DNA of 44,398 nt from Armatimonadota bacterium (GTDB lineage Bacteria; Cloacimonadota; Cloacimonadia; Cloacimonadales; TCS61). The translations under genes and the position numbers were made by a program. Shown here in pieces: positions 35,502 through 43,520 of the stretch (position 1 is the stretch's first letter; each line of letters starts with the position of its first letter). The notes below the pieces were generated by a model, which made no database searches, was not told the origin of the DNA, and saw only the letters and a list, made by a program, of their open reading frames with translations. Where the stretch lies: contig JABMPU010000198.1 in NCBI GenBank assembly GCA_013203665.1, positions 1-44,398 of the forward strand. Reading direction: 5' to 3'.

Positions 35502-36296
35502 TTAAGCTCCTTTTCCTGAACAAGATTGTCTCTGCTGGATATTCCATTTAGGTCTCATATTTGGAGTTTTCACGATTATTGCTTTTATCTTTTTGTTTCG
35601 GAAAACCGAACCGATTCCACCGCGACCTGCTTGTTTAATCCTGGTTCCCTGTCTTCTCCAATCCCACCAGGAAAAGTTCAAACATCCGATAAGAACATTA
35701 TCTGAACCTGTTCCTGCAGAAACTACAGAAATATTCTGTTTTTCAGCGGGAGTATCTGCATACATTTCAGTGAATTCTTCAGAAGCGAGATGAGCATTAA
35801 CACTCTCTTCAGGAGCTTCTTCAATGGAGATTGTCTTCTTTGTAGAATCGATAAAAATAATCACATCTTTTTCTGCTTTACCCTGTATTTCCATTGCATC
35901 CCAACCGGCAAACTTTAAGAGCGGTCCAAAATGACCTCCGACATTGCTGTCGATAATACTGCCGGTAGTGGGGGAGATGGATGTTACCAAAGATTTTCCT
36001 GCGCCGGAAAAAGTGGTTGTTCCTCCCAGAGGTCCGCAAGCGATCACAACTTCATTTTCCGGACTGTCCCATTTTGTATCTGCCTTTACTCCGTTCCATA
36101 AAAGCCAGAGACCGAATCCTTTTCCGCCAATGAATAAATCCTTCATCTGCCGGGTTACAGGTTTTTCTTTAATTTCGTTATCAGAAATATTCACATAAAG
36201 AGTTTTGTTTGTGTAACCTTTTTGAATTGTTGAAGGAGTGTAATCGAACTTTTTAAGGATTTTATGAGCATTTTTCATTTCTTTGATGTTACTCAT
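35502..36296 (-). CDS. Stand-alone N-terminal (pterin-binding) domain of aldehyde:ferredoxin oxidoreductase
   Basis: The 264-residue product corresponds to AOR domain 1 only: TLYVNISDNEI, FIGGKGFGLWLLWNGV, VVIACGPLGGT, FSGAGKSLVTSISPTTGS, NVGGHFGPLLKFAGWDAM, and the pterin-site segment AGRGGIGSVFRNKKIKAI. It then stops after NMRPKWNIQQ and a short Ser/Gly/Lys tail that holds the next gene's ribosome site. In ordinary AORs the chain continues into domain 2, which here is the C-terminal part of the last gene in the operon. The start at 36296 has GGAGG upstream and overlaps the end of a 15-codon leader ORF. Function as half of a tungsten aldehyde oxidoreductase is inferred. Confidence 0.85.
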   Translation of the reverse strand: MSNIKEMKNAHKILKKFDYTPSTIQKGYTNKTLYVNISDNEIKEKPVTRQMKDLFIGGKGFGLWLLWNGVKADTKWDSPENEVVIACGPLGGTTTFSGAGKSLVTSISPTTGSIIDSNVGGHFGPLLKFAGWDAMEIQGKAEKDVIIFIDSTKKTISIEEAPEESVNAHLASEEFTEMYADTPAEKQNISVVSAGTGSDNVLIGCLNFSWWDWRRQGTRIKQAGRGGIGSVFRNKKIKAIIVKTPNMRPKWNIQQRQSCSGKGA

Positions 36297-36336
36297 TCGT
36301 TTTCCTCCTTCTTGTCTGATTTTTCGGAATCTTCAT
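36289..36336 (-). CDS. 15-codon leader ORF overlapping the AOR domain-1 start
   Basis: ATG at 36334-36336 with GGAGG five bases upstream encodes MKIPKNQTRRRKTNE and stops at TAA (36289-36291), overlapping the first codons of the AOR gene by eight bases. The product is basic, with RRRK. It could couple or modulate translation of the operon. Whether it is made is unknown. Confidence 0.4.
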   Translation of the reverse strand: MKIPKNQTRRRKTNE

Positions 36337-36537
36337 TCAATCCTCCATCTATTTTTTTAATAAAAAAATGCAAATTTGAAAATCGAAATTCTTAGTTTGT
36401 TTTAAGATGTCAAGCAGATTTTCAGAACCTCAATTATAAACGAATCACATGATTTAAATTTTAATAATTTCTTGACCTTGAAATATCAATTTACTTCTTT
36501 GAAACGGATTTTGGATTAAAAATAAATTGAGGTTAAT

Positions 36538-37302
36538 ATGAGAAACATATATTTAAAAAAGGAAATTCAAAGAATAATTGAATTCATCAGAATAGAGCTT
36601 TCAAAAACTGGTTTTTCCAAATTAATTATTGGATTATCCGGCGGCATAGATTCAGCAGTTACGATTGCATTGAGCATTGAAGCTATTGGAAAAGAGAATG
36701 TGATGGCTGTAATGATGCCATATAAAAGCAGTCATCCGGATAGCTTGAAACATGCTGAAGAATTTGCGAAAATTCTTGGAATTCAATATGAAATTATTGA
36801 TATATCTCCAATAGTGGATGCCTACTTCGATAATTATGCATTAAATGCAGATATTCTGAGGAAGGGAAATCTGATGGCACGCGAGCGAATGTGCATTCTA
36901 TATGACCTTTCAGCAAATTTTCAGGCTTTAGTTGCTGGTACAGGAAATCGCTCTGAACTAATGGTTGGATATTGTACACAATATGGTGATAATGCTTGTG
37001 CATTCGAGCCAATCGGGCATCTTTACAAAACTGAAGTCAGGGAAATGGCAAGAATATTAAAGATTCCCGGATATATCATCGATAAACAACCTTCAGCAGA
37101 TCTGTGGCAGGAGCAAACAGATGAAGATGAACTGGGAATTACTTATGATGAGCTTGATGAAATTCTTTATAACTTGTTTGATTTGTGCAAAACTAAAAAA
37201 GAAATGATTAATAAAGGCTTCTCAAAAGAGAATATCGAGAAAGTATTGGATTTGAATAAAAAATCAGAATTCAAACGAAGTACGCCACCCATGTTGAAAT
37301 GA
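36538..37302 (+). CDS. nadE: NH3-dependent NAD+ synthetase
   Basis: NadE makes NAD+ from deamido-NAD+ with ATP and ammonia in the cytoplasm. The PP-loop SGGIDSAV (near residue 34) is intact. Other family segments are GTGNRSELMVGYCTQYGD, CAFEPIGHLYKTEV, QPSADLW, and DEDELGITYDELD. At 254 residues it is the short form without a glutaminase domain. GAGG lies five bases before the ATG. It is divergent from the AOR operon across a 240-base gap. Confidence 0.95.
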   Translation: MRNIYLKKEIQRIIEFIRIELSKTGFSKLIIGLSGGIDSAVTIALSIEAIGKENVMAVMMPYKSSHPDSLKHAEEFAKILGIQYEIIDISPIVDAYFDNYALNADILRKGNLMARERMCILYDLSANFQALVAGTGNRSELMVGYCTQYGDNACAFEPIGHLYKTEVREMARILKIPGYIIDKQPSADLWQEQTDEDELGITYDELDEILYNLFDLCKTKKEMINKGFSKENIEKVLDLNKKSEFKRSTPPMLK

Positions 37303-37328
37303 AATGGGAGATGAAAGTAAGGTTGTTT

Positions 37329-37440
37329 GTCATCCTGAGCGGAGTCGAAGGATAAAAAACAGCTTTTGTTTTAGCGGATTGGAAAACTTAAGTCAAGTCA
37401 GCTAAAGCTAACTTAACTCAAGTCTTCAAGGTTTTTGTAC
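37329..37440. repeat. Intergenic palindromes between nadE and the TPR gene
   Basis: TGTCATCCTGAGCGGAGTCG (37329 on) is a member of the common GTCATCCTGAG repeat type. AAGTCAGCT-aa-AGCTAACTT near 37400 is a second palindrome, similar in layout to REP units. Confidence 0.5.
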
Positions 37441-37465
37441 AAACACAAAATAATTAGGAGATAGT

Positions 37466-38662
37466 TTGAATATATTAAAAAATGACAGATGCAAAATATG
37501 CAAAGTAAAACGTGGGAACCGTTTCTGCTTGCGAATAGGCAAAGATATCTGCTGGCAGTGCTGCAATGAAAAAAGAATCGATTTTAAATGTTCCGATACA
37601 TGCCGCTATTCTCTGCAAAAAACAGAAACATTTGAATATAAAACAAATACGGATTCTAAAAAAGAATATGAAGACCTTCTGAAAAAATCGATTGAACGCT
37701 GGATGAATTTATCACAGGAAATTTTCCAAAATAAAATCCCCAATGAAATGCTGAAAACAGAAGAAGGCAAAAAAGAAATTGAGGATTTCTTAGTGCAGCT
37801 AAATATTTCAAATCCAGTTTTATTAAATCTTTTCAATGTAATATTTAAGCTCGATAATCCTAAAGCGATTTCTAAGACGGAAACTCACGAAGATATCGCT
37901 CAAAAATATCTTGATAAGATCATTGAACAGGATTGGCAGGGAACCATGAAATTTCTTTATAGAAACCAGCAATATGAAAATCAAGAATATAGAAAAAATT
38001 ACTTAAAACGTTTATCAACAAACAATATTCTAAAGAAACTTACTGATTATGAACTAATATCATCTGCTCTTTCCGAAGATAGAAAGCAGGCTTTGGTCTA
38101 TTTGGATATTAACAGGAAATACGACTTGACTTTGCGTCTGGGTCTGGATGAAAAAAGCTGGAAAATCGATTCTAAGATTTTTGGAAAACCGGAAATTTGC
38201 AATGGAGAAAATGATGCTATAAAGCAAGTGGCAATGCTGCTTGCCAAAAAAGACTTCTCAAAAGCATTTACACTGATAAAAAAATATTCAGCCATTTTTG
38301 TAGATTCAGCAGATTTTCAATATTATTGGGGACTTTATTACACTTTCACTCATAACAACAAAAAGCTTAAAGAACATTTTTGGAATGCTGTGGAGATCGA
38401 TCCCACTTTTGTGGAGGCAAAATATAACCTTGCCTATGTTTGTCATTCCGAAGGAGATATTGAAAGAGCAAAACAGCTATATTATGAAATAATTGAAATT
38501 TCTCCCGAAGATATTAAATCTCTCAATAATCTAAGTTCTATTCTCATTGATGAAGGAGAATATAAACAAGCAAAACAATTTTTGCAGAAATGTGTGAAAA
38601 TCGATAAAGATTTTGAGATTGCTAAGAAGAACCTGAAAAGACTGGAAGAATTGGTGAAGTAG
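37466..38662 (+). CDS. Cysteine-rich zinc-finger-like domain plus TPR protein
   Basis: The TTG at 37466 is used as start, with AGGAG five bases upstream. The first 50 residues of the 398-residue protein hold eight or nine Cys (CKIC, FCLRIGKDICWQCC, FKCSDTC), probably binding two metal ions. A helical middle (50-150) follows, then a domain near 155-245 resembling SEC-C/NTF2-like regions (WQGTMKFLYRNQQYEN). TPR units occupy 275-395 (HFWNAVEIDPTFVEAKYNLAYV, AKQLYYEIIEISPEDIKSLNNL). No signal peptide, so cytoplasmic. It may be an adaptor or nucleic-acid-associated protein. Family not recognised. Confidence 0.7.
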   Translation: MNILKNDRCKICKVKRGNRFCLRIGKDICWQCCNEKRIDFKCSDTCRYSLQKTETFEYKTNTDSKKEYEDLLKKSIERWMNLSQEIFQNKIPNEMLKTEEGKKEIEDFLVQLNISNPVLLNLFNVIFKLDNPKAISKTETHEDIAQKYLDKIIEQDWQGTMKFLYRNQQYENQEYRKNYLKRLSTNNILKKLTDYELISSALSEDRKQALVYLDINRKYDLTLRLGLDEKSWKIDSKIFGKPEICNGENDAIKQVAMLLAKKDFSKAFTLIKKYSAIFVDSADFQYYWGLYYTFTHNNKKLKEHFWNAVEIDPTFVEAKYNLAYVCHSEGDIERAKQLYYEIIEISPEDIKSLNNLSSILIDEGEYKQAKQFLQKCVKIDKDFEIAKKNLKRLEELVK

Positions 38663-38674
38663 AGAGGTTTATTC

Positions 38675-38703
38675 CTCGCTCCCAAGTTCAACTTGGCAAC
38701 GAG
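38675..38703. repeat. CTCGTTCCCAA-type inverted repeat
   Basis: CTCGCTCCCAAGTT-ca-AACTTGGCAACGAG type hairpin (loop shared). Related units occur at 42896-42922 and 43521-43572, so copies bracket the accessory block on both sides. Confidence 0.6.
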
Positions 38704-38710
38704 CCAGTGA

Positions 38711-38890
38711 TTAACTAACCTTCCGAATTTTCGCACATCAGATAATCCGAAAGAAGGGTTCGGAAAGAATCCTAAATTTGGTAATGAGCTACCTAAAGTG
38801 AAAGTGGAACCGAATTTTAAAAAGAACTCCGAAAAGGATAAAACCATCTGGAGTGATTGGTTAAAAGAGAAGAAGAAAGAATTGAAATAA
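38711..38890 (+). pseudogene. Coding-like remnant without start codon
   Basis: An open frame of 59 codons follows a TGA at 38708-38710 and ends at TAA. It reads PNFRTSDNPKEGFGKNPKFG then KVKVEPNFKKNSEKDK and IWSDWLKEKKKELK. The composition is protein-like (Lys-rich, with W), but there is no start codon or ribosome site, and the hairpin repeat lies just upstream. It may be the 3' end of a lost gene. Family not recognised. Confidence 0.35.
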
Positions 38891-38950
38891 AATCAAGCTA
38901 CTAGACATTCAGATCAGGTTCATTGTTTGTTAAGTGATAGGACACTTTTG

Positions 38951-39742
38951 TCACTTAGATATTTCATTTTTTATATGTTCTCTTAACATATGCACAGGTT
39001 CAGCATCTGCAATACCAAGTGGAATTTTAATTATTTTGCTATAGTTTATTAGTTTAATTTTTCTTACTTTTCCAGAATTCAATACACCAATCACTTCACC
39101 ATTTTCGAGTTCAAAGATAGGACTCCCGCTACTTCCAGGACCAGCTGTTATATCTAAGACTAAACGAGTTCCCAAATAGACATCTCCCAAACTAATTGGA
39201 AATACAGAACTGATGTAACCGACTGTAAGTATATCCTTAATGGTTGTTGTAGTTCCAACTTTCTTAGATGCACCTCTTTCAAAGAATCCAATCATTGCAA
39301 TTTGTTCTCCAACTCGAAAATCCTTTTTCCCACTAAGTTTTACAGGTTTTGTATCTTTTGCATCTATTTTAAGTAAGCCTATATCCCAATTAAGTCTTTT
39401 ACTTATATCAGGATTATCTTTATTCACAGTAAATTGTTCTATTATGACTTGGCATTTATATAATTTATTGTAAAAGGAAGCAAATAATTCAGGGATTTGT
39501 GCAATGTGAGAAGCAGTTAAAATGTGTCCATTTCCTGATACATAAAAACCAGTTCCAACTATTTTTAAAGTATCATTTATATTACCAAGTAAGGGTACAA
39601 TTGAATTTGAGTTTAATTCTGCTATAGATATTAATCCGTTATCATCACATAAAGTGATGTTCACACATTGTGCTAAAGAAATAAATAAACATGCTAAAGA
39701 AATAAATAAACAATAGTAGATAATTCTTCTTATAAATTTCAT
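38951..39742 (-). CDS. Exported trypsin-like serine protease (S1C-like)
   Basis: The 263-residue protein has a signal peptide (about 1-26) whose core is a duplicated heptad (LFISLAC LFISLAQ). The chymotrypsin-fold triad is visible: His in ILTASHIAQI, Asp in NWDIGLLKI, Ser in GPGSSGSPIF. There is no PDZ domain, so it is a bare protease domain rather than a full DegP. Location periplasmic. It is preceded after 25 bases by the HEPN-like gene and probably co-transcribed with it. Substrate unknown. Confidence 0.85.
   Translation of the reverse strand: MKFIRRIIYYCLFISLACLFISLAQCVNITLCDDNGLISIAELNSNSIVPLLGNINDTLKIVGTGFYVSGNGHILTASHIAQIPELFASFYNKLYKCQVIIEQFTVNKDNPDISKRLNWDIGLLKIDAKDTKPVKLSGKKDFRVGEQIAMIGFFERGASKKVGTTTTIKDILTVGYISSVFPISLGDVYLGTRLVLDITAGPGSSGSPIFELENGEVIGVLNSGKVRKIKLINYSKIIKIPLGIADAEPVHMLREHIKNEISK
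39671..39712. repeat. Perfect tandem duplication of 21 bp inside a signal peptide
   Basis: Two adjacent identical 21-base units (each starting TGCTAAAGAAATAAATAAAC) encode the repeated heptad in the protease signal peptide. Frame is kept. Confidence 0.9.
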
Positions 39743-39767
39743 TTCTTCTTATTACATAATGGTCAGG

Positions 39768-40484
39768 CTAAACTGCGTTTTTATGCAGTTGATCTTCTAT
39801 AAATTTTACAATCCATCCGTACATCATTTTCACTTCACTTGCTGAGTATCTATCAAAATGACCATGAGCAGCATTATTTCTTAGGTCAGCCCATGTGATT
39901 ATCTGTTTATGAGTTAGACTATTGTAGGCTTTCTCTTTAAGAAGGTTGTTGAGTGGATTGATAGTGTCTTTCTGACGATACTCAATTCTATGTTTGGTAC
40001 ATATCTTTCTCAGAGATACTTCAAGAACAGCACCTATCAATACAGCAGCAGGATCTTTATAGTCATTCTTTATGAGCATTTCTGCTTGCTGCAGGATTTC
40101 TTGGTAGTTTTCTGCTGTTAATAGGAGCTTCTCATCAAAAAAGACATCATTTACTAAATCATCACGAAGCGCAATGAGAATAGCTCGTTTGTAATACAAC
40201 TCAACCGAATGACTGAAATAACCACGACCTTTTCGACTAGGTTTTGCAAATCCCCTGTTATCTTCCTCTTTGAACCTCTTGTAATGAATAGTTTCTCCAC
40301 TCATTATTCTTGATAAGAGGTTATGACACCTAGTATCCCATATTATATATTTCTCAAAATCAAAATTGTCATCCGTCATTTTTCCGAATCTACCAATCTC
40401 TTTTATTGTATCTAAAGTTGTAGATATTTGAGCCACTTCATCAATTATCCGTTGAAGCTCAGCTATGATTTTTTCCTTATTCAA
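39768..40484 (-). CDS. DUF4145/HEPN-like cytoplasmic protein
   Basis: The 238-residue, mainly helical protein has no signal peptide. The C-terminal half (about 130-235) resembles HEPN/DUF4145 domains: DYKDPAAVLIGAVLEVSLRKI, then WADLRNNAAHGHFDRY. The R-N-N-A-A-H stretch is an R-x4-H motif, the hallmark of HEPN ribonucleases, though many DUF4145 proteins carry it without shown activity. The N-terminal region is unfamiliar. It lies 25 bases upstream of the exported protease gene. A toxin or defence role is only a possibility. Confidence 0.65.
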   Translation of the reverse strand: MNKEKIIAELQRIIDEVAQISTTLDTIKEIGRFGKMTDDNFDFEKYIIWDTRCHNLLSRIMSGETIHYKRFKEEDNRGFAKPSRKGRGYFSHSVELYYKRAILIALRDDLVNDVFFDEKLLLTAENYQEILQQAEMLIKNDYKDPAAVLIGAVLEVSLRKICTKHRIEYRQKDTINPLNNLLKEKAYNSLTHKQIITWADLRNNAAHGHFDRYSASEVKMMYGWIVKFIEDQLHKNAV

Positions 40485-40645
40485 TTTAATACATCCTTAA
40501 ATTTTTTGAAATTGACACCCAAACTATGTATTAACCTGTGAGTTTGCTTTCTAAAACTTATAATTCTAAATTAATATATGCATAACATACATAAATCAAA
40601 GGTGAACATGAATCTTGGCAACCTTCTTTTGTGAAATCAAAAACA

Positions 40646-41605
40646 TCATATATATTTATCATCAATCTGTTTTATCCATTTATCTAATCTTTTATCCTTA
40701 AAATAGGAATTTGTAAAAAATAGAAGAAAAAATAATGATACTAATGCCAATCCACCAAAAAAGAGACTAGCATTGACCAAAATCCCTTTAAGTTTTTTGT
40801 TTTTTTCTTTTTCTGATGTCAAGATTTTTTGTAGATTTTCGTCAAAACTATCAGCAAGACTATCAGCTATGGTGACTTCCCCTGGTTCCAGTAAGATCGA
40901 ATCTTTCATTAATTTATCTGTGTCTATATTATAAGTGTATATATTTGGAAAAATAGCAAATAAAAGTGTAACAATCAGCACAAGTAAAAAACCAAAAATG
41001 GCAAATTTATACTCACTTAATGATGATAAAATAAATTTTCCTATATCTATAGATTTTAAGTTTGTTATTCTCTGACTGAATGTAATTTTTTTGGATAAAT
41101 TCTCTGTAATATTTGAGATACCTAACTGTGATTCTTCCTTGGGTGATTTTTCCGGTTTATATTCAATAACTGAATCAAATGTGAAAAACTCATTTTCTTT
41201 TAAAATATCCCATGAAAACTGTAGTTCATTTGGTTTTTTTTCAAACTCGTATTCTAAGTTTACATCTTCTGACTGATCTATTATCTTCACTTTTTTCCAT
41301 TCGTAATCATCAGGCAGTATAAGCTTTACTGGTCCATAAATTAGATTCTTATCAATATCAATATTTCCCGAATTAAAGAATGTCCCTTTATAGATAATCA
41401 AATTCTCAGTGACAGTCTTACCTTTATATTTTATTTCAAGTTCATCAAGTTCTTTTACTACTGATTTAAACAGCGAAAAACAACTATTCTCGAAGAACAA
41501 TAATCTGGTCCTTGTTTTATATTTAAAAGTGTATTTTATCCCAAAGTAACCAACAATTATCGTAACAATTATTCCTAAAATCCAATAAATTAAATTCATA
41601 TTCAT
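40646..41605 (-). CDS. Three-span membrane protein, function unknown
   Basis: The 319-residue protein has membrane segments near 5-25, 200-222 and 275-298. Between the first two is a soluble beta-rich domain (about 30-190) with a segment FFNSGNIDIDKNLIYGPVKL, similar in style to the fold of proteins with an N-terminal membrane helix in accessory regions. The loop after helix 2 is acidic and helical. No catalytic motif seen. It is separated by 161 bases from the HEPN-like gene. Confidence 0.6.
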   Translation of the reverse strand: MNMNLIYWILGIIVTIIVGYFGIKYTFKYKTRTRLLFFENSCFSLFKSVVKELDELEIKYKGKTVTENLIIYKGTFFNSGNIDIDKNLIYGPVKLILPDDYEWKKVKIIDQSEDVNLEYEFEKKPNELQFSWDILKENEFFTFDSVIEYKPEKSPKEESQLGISNITENLSKKITFSQRITNLKSIDIGKFILSSLSEYKFAIFGFLLVLIVTLLFAIFPNIYTYNIDTDKLMKDSILLEPGEVTIADSLADSFDENLQKILTSEKEKNKKLKGILVNASLFFGGLALVSLFFLLFFTNSYFKDKRLDKWIKQIDDKYI

Positions 41606-41726
41606 TTTAATTATCCTTTTAATTTAATTCCAATTTACATTATAGCAAGTTGTTGCTAACATAATAATCAATTCGTATATTGTTCAGCCATCATACAACT
41701 GTCGTTAAATAAATTAACGGCTTCAG

Positions 41727-41799
41727 TCATAATTTATTCTCCCAAAAATATTGTTTGGAGATTGCTTTTGGTGTATTTTTTGTCAAATAGATTTTTCAG
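41727..41799. repeat. 73-bp direct repeat, copy 1
   Basis: It matches 42718-42790 at nearly every position (CTCCCAAAAATATTGTTTGG versus CTCCCAAAATATTGTTTGG). In copy 2 it is the start codon, ribosome site and upstream region of a lipoprotein gene. Here the equivalent ATG (41728-41730) opens only a 20-codon frame ending near 41668. The rest of the 239-base gap 41606-41844 shows a TAGCAA/TTGCTA hairpin and no gene. Confidence 0.8.
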
Positions 41800-41844
41800 T
41801 ACTTTATTAAATTTTAAAAATAATATCGAGTCATCCAATACATA

Positions 41845-42135
41845 TTATTTTGTAACAGTTACAGTACGACAAGTTACGGAAACTGCACTTGTAAAACAGC
41901 TGATTAATCCATCAAGAAAGCTTTGCTCTGTTTTGATTTCATAATCTATAGCATTTCCAGCCATTTCATGAGTATTTACTTCGTTCAATGGAACTAATCC
42001 ATACAGGATATACCATTGCCTTGCTTCTTGCGAATCATTTTTTTGTGGACCATTTCCGATCGTATGAATATTTGTAGAACATCCAATGACAAAAAGCAAA
42101 ACGATCAAAATGATAGCAATGAACATTTTTTTCAT
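41845..42135 (-). CDS. Bor-like small lipoprotein
   Basis: This 96-residue lipoprotein has a lipobox (LFVIGCS, Cys at 19). The mature part resembles the phage lambda Bor/Iss family: a WYILYGLVPLNEV strand, then IKTEQSFLDGLISCFTSAVS, and a final CRTVTV strand with Cys, matching the family's 'KTETQQTF.NGL' region. Bor proteins are outer-membrane lipoproteins, some linked to serum resistance. It starts four bases downstream of the next lipoprotein gene's stop, so the two form a unit. Confidence 0.65.
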   Translation of the reverse strand: MKKMFIAIILIVLLFVIGCSTNIHTIGNGPQKNDSQEARQWYILYGLVPLNEVNTHEMAGNAIDYEIKTEQSFLDGLISCFTSAVSVTCRTVTVTK

Positions 42136-42139
42136 ATTT

Positions 42140-42721
42140 TCATCTCCTTTTTAATTGACCGATGGATGACTCGATAGTTCTTAAATTTTTATTATAATAA
42201 TCCATTGTGACCAAATAATCAATAACATAAATACGATTAGATGGTTTAAGAATTAGTTTTAAATTGAGTAAATCCGCATTATATATCATTATTTGACATA
42301 TATTCAGTTCATTATTAGAAAAATAGTCTATTTTCATTTTATCAGATTTTAGTTCTTCTTTTATATCATTTTTGTATATATCGATAAATGTATCTAAATT
42401 TTCTAAACCGTTATAAATTGATACATAAAAAATATTGCTGTTCAATGAGTCTTTACAGGCAAATAAAGGAGAAATATCTTTTATTATATTGTTTTTTGAT
42501 TTCATATTTTTTTGTAAAGTTCTGATATTATCATCCGAAATCTTCTCCCAGCCTTTGGGAACTGCTACTTGAATATCTATAATTGAATCATCTCTAATAA
42601 TTTCAGTTAAAAGAGTATCAACATAGAAAGTTATATCTTCAGCGTATTTCTTCTGCTGTGTTTTGCTACAACTCAGAACTAGGAATATTATCAATAATAT
42701 AAAGAAAAACTTTGATTTCAT
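42140..42721 (-). CDS. Lipoprotein of unknown function
   Basis: The ATG at 42719-42721 is chosen (GGGAG upstream); a TTG 15 bases earlier overlaps the ribosome site. The 193-residue product has a lipobox (FLVLSCS, Cys near 18). The mature domain is alpha/beta with VAVPKGWEKISDDN, a pattern seen in small lipoproteins of the PsbP/DUF1795-like type that start with 'P.GW'. Assignment is weak. Its 5' region is duplicated about 990 bases downstream. Confidence 0.6.
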   Translation of the reverse strand: MKSKFFFILLIIFLVLSCSKTQQKKYAEDITFYVDTLLTEIIRDDSIIDIQVAVPKGWEKISDDNIRTLQKNMKSKNNIIKDISPLFACKDSLNSNIFYVSIYNGLENLDTFIDIYKNDIKEELKSDKMKIDYFSNNELNICQIMIYNADLLNLKLILKPSNRIYVIDYLVTMDYYNKNLRTIESSIGQLKRR

Positions 42722-42790
42722 AATCAATTCTCCCAAAATATTGTTTGGAGATTGTTTTTAGTGTATTTTTTGTCAAATAGATTTTTTCAG
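42718..42790. repeat. 73-bp direct repeat, copy 2
   Basis: It spans the start codon, ribosome site and upstream region (TTGACA at about 42769-42774 on the minus strand) of the lipoprotein gene; see copy 1 at 41727-41799. Confidence 0.8.
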
Positions 42791-42841
42791 CAACAGATGT
42801 TAATTTTCTAATATACAGAAAGATATTAAGATAATAACTAC

Positions 42842-42941
42842 TGTTAAGTCAGCCATTAAATGACGTATCTCGCAAACAGAACTGGCTTGGTATTGCGTTC
42901 CCAATCAGGGGATTGGGAACGAGTTTACAGTTGACTTAACA
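42842..42941. repeat. 100-bp element with inverted ends and an inner hairpin
   Basis: Ends TGTTAAGTCA (42842-42851) and TGACTTAACA (42932-42941) are perfect inverted repeats. Inside is CGTTCCCAATC-agggg-GATTGGGAACG. It has no ORF. It could be a miniature mobile element, though no target-site duplication is clear. The remaining gap to 43088 holds one more imperfect palindrome (42982-43057) and no gene. Confidence 0.55.
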
Positions 42942-43088
42942 CTACTATCTGGTAATCAACATATTTTCTTTTTCGCTTCTTATAACGTGTCTGCATGTTA
43001 CGAGCGAGAGAACCAAAGTTTGAATCGGAACGTTTCAGACGACACGAACTACTAACATACCCTTAGGATATATTATTATGGGATTTTT

Positions 43089-43463
43089 TTATTCAATAAT
43101 GAATTTACTCAGAGCAGTATCTATAGCAATTTTCAAGTCTTTATCTCTAAATGGTTTTATGATATAACCAAAAGAACTGGTAAGCTTTGCTTTATTTATT
43201 GTTTCTTCATTTGAATCGGCAGTAACGAATATCACAGGTATGCCGTTATGGTTTTTGACTTTTTGTGCTAATTCAATACCGCTCATCTTACCTTCCAAAA
43301 CAATATCAACTATAATTAAATCCGGATGTTTTTCCTCAATTATTCTTAATGCCTGCTCACCGGATTTGGCTGTGTAAGTATTCTTACAACCCAGTTTTTT
43401 TAACTTGATTACCATATTTTGAGCAATAATATCTTCGTCTTCAACTAATAAGATAGATTCCAT
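43089..43463 (-). CDS. Single-domain CheY-like response regulator
   Basis: This 124-residue receiver has acidic residues EDED at 8-11, phospho-acceptor Asp in LIIVDIVLEG (near 53), Thr in FVTADS, and Lys in IIKPF. There is no output domain, so it probably signals by protein contact. It lies 114 bases downstream of the partial histidine kinase on the same strand, with a hairpin between. The kinase is the likely donor. Confidence 0.9.
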   Translation of the reverse strand: MESILLVEDEDIIAQNMVIKLKKLGCKNTYTAKSGEQALRIIEEKHPDLIIVDIVLEGKMSGIELAQKVKNHNGIPVIFVTADSNEETINKAKLTSSFGYIIKPFRDKDLKIAIDTALSKFIIE

Positions 43464-43520
43464 AACTAAAATCCTTTGCTATTAAAAAATCTATTTTCAC
43501 AATTATTCAATTCTAATCTT

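Noticed and set aside
38482-38847. 121-codon minus-strand frame
   Set aside because: It is antisense to the TPR gene end and passes through a hairpin repeat; a plus-strand remnant explains the coding-like composition better.
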